DNA of 64,000 nt from Rasiella rasia (lineage in GTDB: Bacteria > Bacteroidota > Bacteroidia > Flavobacteriales > Flavobacteriaceae), in NCBI RefSeq assembly GCF_011044175.1, contig NZ_CP049057.1, positions 1,751,501 through 1,815,500 on the forward strand, written 5' to 3'. Positions 60,838 to 64,000 of the stretch are shown in pieces. Within the stretch, counting starts at the first letter, position 1; the number at the start of each line of letters is the position of its first letter. The notes below the pieces were generated by a model, which saw only the letters and a program-made list of their open reading frames with translations, was not told the DNA's origin and ran no database searches. The position numbers and the translations under genes were made by a program.

Positions 60838-61453
60838 TTAATTTTTTATTCAACTTTTCGGCATATTCTTTCACTACATTTTCATCAAAATACGGCTCTT
60901 CGTCTATTCGTCCTAAGATTTTTACTGTGGTCATTTTTTCGATAATTCGTTCTGTGGCTTCATTTTCTTCTCCACTAAAAATAATTCCGAAGATATTTAG
61001 CTTTCTTGCTTTGAGTGCCTCAATAGTGAGTAAAGTATGGTTAATGCTTCCTAAATAATGACGAGAAACAACAATCACTTTATCTGTTTCGTGAATCAAA
61101 TCTGCAATAGTCTCTGTGGCGTTCAACGGAACCAAAAGACCTCCAGCACCTTCAATAACTAGTTTATTTTGAGTACTCGGACGCTTTATTTTTTTTGCTG
61201 AAATTTTCACTTCTTCAATTTCGGCAGCCGCGTGGGGACTCATAGGGGTTTTCAGATTAAAAGCTGACGGATAAAACTGAGTCTTATCACAAGATACCAA
61301 TCGTTGTACTTTATGTGTGTCGGTATTGTCTAACTCACCTGCTTGAATGGGTTTCCAATAATCTGCTTTCAGAGCTTCAGTGACAATCGCCGAAACTACC
61401 GTTTTACCAACTTCGGTAGAGATTCCAGTAATAAAATAGGTGTGGTTCTTCAT
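60827..61453 (-). CDS. bioD: Dethiobiotin synthetase
   Basis: 208 residues; ATP-dependent ring closure of DAPA to dethiobiotin. The P-loop is ITGISTEVGKTVVSAI (residues 8-23), with the substrate Lys in DYWKPIQAGE (about residue 31) and VIEGAGGLLVPLN (about residue 98). The C-terminus (NKKLTSP) is encoded partly by the flanking hairpin repeat, so its last residues were probably replaced by insertion of the element. Confidence 0.95.
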   Translation of the reverse strand: MKNHTYFITGISTEVGKTVVSAIVTEALKADYWKPIQAGELDNTDTHKVQRLVSCDKTQFYPSAFNLKTPMSPHAAAEIEEVKISAKKIKRPSTQNKLVIEGAGGLLVPLNATETIADLIHETDKVIVVSRHYLGSINHTLLTIEALKARKLNIFGIIFSGEENEATERIIEKMTTVKILGRIDEEPYFDENVVKEYAEKLNKKLTSP

Positions 61454-61462
61454 GCAATTAAT

Positions 61463-62605
61463 TTAGCTTAAATGTATTTTCAAGGTTTGAAGAAGTGCAT
61501 ATATTTCATGTTCTGTATTAAAACTATGTACACAAATACGCAGTCGTTCTTTACCTATTGGAACCGTTGGTGAAAGAATGGGTTTTACATTAAAACCTTC
61601 ATTTTGTAATGCTTGGGAAATTTTCTTTACGTTTTCGTTCCCTGAAACAACGCAACTTTGAATCGCGGAATGGCTAGAAATAAAATGTTCTTCTAGCTTC
61701 GTATCAATAATCATATTTTGTAATATTGCAATATTACTATATAATTTATTTCTGTGTTTATCACAATTTGCAAGTTCTTGATAGGCCGCCCATATAGTTG
61801 CTAAAGTATGCGGAGGCAAAGCGGTGGTATAAATAAAGCTTCGCGCAAAATTAATTAAATAAGATATGAGCTGTTGACTTCCTAATATGGCAGCCCCATG
61901 AGATCCTAATCCCTTACCAAAGGTTACCAGTCGCGCAAATATTTGGTCTTCTAAGCCTAGCTGTTGTACTAACCCTTCTCCTTTTTCACCAAATACGCCA
62001 AGTGCATGTGCTTCATCTACTACCAAATGACATTGGTTTTCGTCGCAGAATTGCACAAGAGAAATTAAATCAGCTTGGTCACCATCCATAGAGAATATGG
62101 ATTCGGTGACTACATACACTTCAGTTCCTTTCGGAGTACTGTTGTGTTTTTCTTTTAGACCTTCTACATTATTGTGAGTAAACTTATATGCTTTGGCGTC
62201 GCTCAATTTTATACCATCACGTATAGACGCATGGCACAATTCGTCATAGAAAATAATATCCCCGCGCTGCGGGACGCTACTAAAAAACCCAACATTGGCA
62301 TCATACCCGCTATTAAAGATAAGCGCACTGTCTGTTTTATGAAATGTTGAAATGCAATTTTCGGTTACTGTATAAAGACTATGATTGCCAGATAAAAGTC
62401 TTGATCCGGTGGCACCATTAACAGTTAGATTGTGTTCTTCTAAAATTTCCGAAGCACGATTAAAGATAGTTTCCGAAGTACTAAAACCCAAATAATCATT
62501 AGAAGAAAAATCAACCAAATCATTAGGGGTACCCAAGGACCGTATCGATTTATTAACCGTACGTTCTTCTAATTTCTTTTGGAGTTTTTTGGGTAGATAA
62601 TCCAC
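61463..62605 (-). CDS. bioF: 8-amino-7-oxononanoate synthase
   Basis: PLP-dependent enzyme that condenses pimeloyl-CoA or -ACP with alanine. Motifs: DFSSNDYLGFS, GATGSRLLSGNHSLY (about residue 65), HLVVDEAHALGVFG (about residue 190) and the PLP Lys in VTFGKGLGSHGAAILGS (about residue 230). The start is GTG 62605 (MDYLPKKLQKK), as no ATG is in frame nearby. It is first gene of the biotin operon and divergent from the GNAT gene, with a TAAATTTG box just upstream. Confidence 0.95.
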   Translation of the reverse strand: MDYLPKKLQKKLEERTVNKSIRSLGTPNDLVDFSSNDYLGFSTSETIFNRASEILEEHNLTVNGATGSRLLSGNHSLYTVTENCISTFHKTDSALIFNSGYDANVGFFSSVPQRGDIIFYDELCHASIRDGIKLSDAKAYKFTHNNVEGLKEKHNSTPKGTEVYVVTESIFSMDGDQADLISLVQFCDENQCHLVVDEAHALGVFGEKGEGLVQQLGLEDQIFARLVTFGKGLGSHGAAILGSQQLISYLINFARSFIYTTALPPHTLATIWAAYQELANCDKHRNKLYSNIAILQNMIIDTKLEEHFISSHSAIQSCVVSGNENVKKISQALQNEGFNVKPILSPTVPIGKERLRICVHSFNTEHEIYALLQTLKIHLS

Positions 62606-62609
62606 TTGT

Positions 62610-62617
62610 CAAATTTA
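62610..62617 (-). promoter_or_regulatory. -7 promoter box of the biotin operon
   Basis: Reads TAAATTTG on the minus strand, 4 bases before the GTG start of bioF. If used, the mRNA would be nearly leaderless. No BirA operator palindrome is recognised. Confidence 0.4.
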
Positions 62618-62635
62618 AGTATCTTTATTTAAATT

Positions 62636-63202
62636 ATGTTTCCTATCATAACATATCATCTTTCGTCTTCAGACTATGAACTAGAGCAAATCTTAGACCT
62701 ACAAAAGCGCAATCTATTTGCGTCGCTTACAGAAGAAGAACAAAAAACCGAAGGCTTTGTCACCGTACAACATGATTTTGATCTTTTGAAAGCGATGCAC
62801 GATAAATGCCCGCACGTCTTGGCAAAAGACGGAACTGAAGTTGTGGGGTACGCCCTTAGCATGCATCCAGATTTTGGGAATGATATTGAAGTGTTACGAC
62901 CTATGTTTGAACAGATATACCTATATTATAATAGCATTGAATCGGCCAGAAAACTATTACATCACAACAACTTTATTGTAATGGGGCAAATCTGTATAGC
63001 GAAGGAATATCGCCAGCAAGGAATCTTCAGGAAATTGTACAAGAACATGCAATCTCATTTGCCAGACTCATTTTCAACCATCATCACCGAAGTAGACGCT
63101 AAAAACCAGCGTTCGCTAAACGCTCATCTTTCTGTAGGATTTAAGGAGTTAAAGCGCTATAATTCTGGAACCAAGCAATGGGTTTTGCTTTATTTGTTAT
63201 AA
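62636..63202 (+). CDS. GNAT family N-acetyltransferase
   Basis: 188 residues of the GNAT fold. The acetyl-CoA-binding motif A is QICIAKEYRQQGIFRKLYKNM (about residues 120-140), followed by IITEVDAKNQRSLNAHLSVGFKEL (about residue 153), which is motif B with the conserved Asn. The acceptor is unknown. It is divergent from bioF with 30 bp between, which suggests shared promoter space. Confidence 0.85.
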   Translation: MFPIITYHLSSSDYELEQILDLQKRNLFASLTEEEQKTEGFVTVQHDFDLLKAMHDKCPHVLAKDGTEVVGYALSMHPDFGNDIEVLRPMFEQIYLYYNSIESARKLLHHNNFIVMGQICIAKEYRQQGIFRKLYKNMQSHLPDSFSTIITEVDAKNQRSLNAHLSVGFKELKRYNSGTKQWVLLYLL

Positions 63203-63206
63203 TTAT

Positions 63207-64000
63207 CTATTTAGTCATGTCTACCCATTGTGAATCCCGTGGGTTACTCGCATCTAATAATGCTATATTTAGCTGTTTTGCAATTTTTGCACCAACTTCC
63301 ATTCCTTTACTATAATCATCACTTGCAGTTAGCGTAATATGCTTATTTGTATTATACCAAAGATTAATTAAAAAGTACCCTTCATTTTTTTGAAACACCG
63401 ATATGTAATCTACACTTTTCAGGGCACGCCATTTACCCCAACGAATGGGTCCTACGTTATGAATTATTTTAAATTGGTCATGCTGTAAATCGAAAAGGTA
63501 GTCATTAACGATAGAGAACCTAACCCCAGCACTAATTAAAATAGCAACTATCTCAAAAATCTGCAATGGCCATTTTCCGCGTTTATGTACGAAATCTAAG
63601 CCCATGACAAATGAGTATACAAGTCCTAATGCTGAAGCAAAACACAAAGCCGCAATTATAGTTTGCCAAAGCGGTCTATTACCATGCGAAAAATAAGCGT
63701 CAATTTTTCTGTCTTCTTTAGAAATAGAAGCAGCCACATCGTTCTCACCTGAGTGCTGATGCACGTTATTAATTGCATTATGTAATTCAATATTGAGTTT
63801 ATTAGCAACTTTTGAAGCAAATTTTATTGCGGAAGCACTTTTCACAAATGAATCTACAAAAAAATGCTTGTTTGAATTATACCAAATATTAATCTCAAAA
63901 GCGCCATCAGGATTTTCGAAAACAGATACGTATTCTAATTGTTTAAACGAGTGCCACTTTCCAAAGCCTAGTACGCCAACTCTTTTTACAATCTTATATC
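63207..64000 (-). CDS. Partial membrane protein with a duplicated C-terminal module (runs off the window)
   Basis: The frame is open to the window edge (no stop from 63207 to 64000), so the gene is 5'-truncated; a GTG at 63845 is not the true start. Two copies of one module are visible. The edge copy reads FGKWHSFKQLEYVSVFENP, INIWYNSNKHFF and ANKLNIELHNA. The second reads WGKWRALKSVDYISVFQKN, INLWYNTNKHIT and AKQLNIALLDA. Between them lie a polar linker and two helices (about 63660-63620 and 63600-63530). The protein may come from fusion of tandem paralogues. No family is recognised. Confidence 0.65.
   Translation of the reverse strand, partial: YKIVKRVGVLGFGKWHSFKQLEYVSVFENPDGAFEINIWYNSNKHFFVDSFVKSASAIKFASKVANKLNIELHNAINNVHQHSGENDVAASISKEDRKIDAYFSHGNRPLWQTIIAALCFASALGLVYSFVMGLDFVHKRGKWPLQIFEIVAILISAGVRFSIVNDYLFDLQHDQFKIIHNVGPIRWGKWRALKSVDYISVFQKNEGYFLINLWYNTNKHITLTASDDYSKGMEVGAKIAKQLNIALLDASNPRDSQWVDMTK

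Noticed and set aside
1-64000. CRISPR arrays, tRNA or rRNA genes, prophage or complete insertion sequences
   Set aside because: No regularly spaced direct repeats, no cloverleaf-type sequences, no transposase, integrase or phage structural genes were found by reading both strands.

Overview
The window is chromosomal DNA from a member of the Bacteroidota, almost certainly family Flavobacteriaceae. The evidence is the gliding-motility block mutY-ssb-gldE-gldD, three secreted proteins with C-terminal type IX secretion (T9SS) sorting domains, several Bacteroidota-type families (DUF4296, DUF4271, DUF3098, DUF3127, DUF4301, DUF4199), AT-rich sequence, the near absence of Shine-Dalgarno sites, and promoter boxes of the TTTG-N19-TAnnTTTG type. 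The genus cannot be fixed from the sequence alone. No tRNA, rRNA, CRISPR array, prophage or complete insertion sequence was seen. Gene content is mostly housekeeping and densely packed on both strands.

Layout. 0.1-3.2 kb: LuxE-like protein, transglutaminase-like membrane protein, DUF350-like protein, YHS protein. 3.3-9.8 kb: tyrS, an NAD-dependent epimerase, a lipoprotein-pyrC-glycosyltransferase operon, a DUF4271 protein and hemD. 9.9-17.1 kb: pckA, DUF423, a saccharopine dehydrogenase-like enzyme, a zinc metallopeptidase and leuS. 17.3-21.1 kb: the ftsX-lipoprotein-DUF3098-uppP-truB operon and an envelope protein. 21.1-30.8 kb: thioredoxin-like protein, tag, a T9SS-secreted deiminase, aat, a DUF3127 protein with an SSB-like tail, flavin reductase, a histidine kinase, HIT, greA and small secreted proteins. 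31-33.5 kb: a TonB-dependent receptor under a TPP riboswitch. 33.5-37.3 kb: a hybrid kinase converging on a sigma-54 response regulator. 38.0-41.4 kb: an operon of a thiamine-binding-type protein, a Pnu transporter, a NadR-like kinase, DUF4301 and arfB. 41.4-46.8 kb: GGGP synthase, phosphopantetheinyl transferase, ahcY, a transglutaminase, rpmA and an extended rplU. 46.8-54.4 kb: EamA permease, gldD, gldE, ssb, mutY, HU, a 29-residue COX24/AURKAIP1-like gene, RNase E/G and recX. 54.4-64 kb: a T9SS protein, a cupin gene and a biotin operon (bioF, bioD, bioA, a ketosynthase, bioB), then a GNAT gene and a duplicated membrane protein that runs off the window.

How genes work together. The riboswitch-controlled outer-membrane receptor and the Pnu/kinase/thiamine-binding operon, about 6 kb from the riboswitch, plausibly form one thiamine acquisition route, although the Pnu substrate cannot be proved by eye. 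The biotin operon carries all late biotin genes plus a dedicated ketosynthase. It is interrupted between bioD and bioA by a small element: a decayed GIY-YIG endonuclease gene flanked by inverted copies of a 26-bp hairpin whose stem differences are compensatory. That element is the most interesting mobile or structural signal in the window. Other notable points are ribosomal protein L21 with a helix-hairpin-helix extension, the structured leaders of rplU and greA, and an SSB-type acidic tip on a DUF3127 protein.
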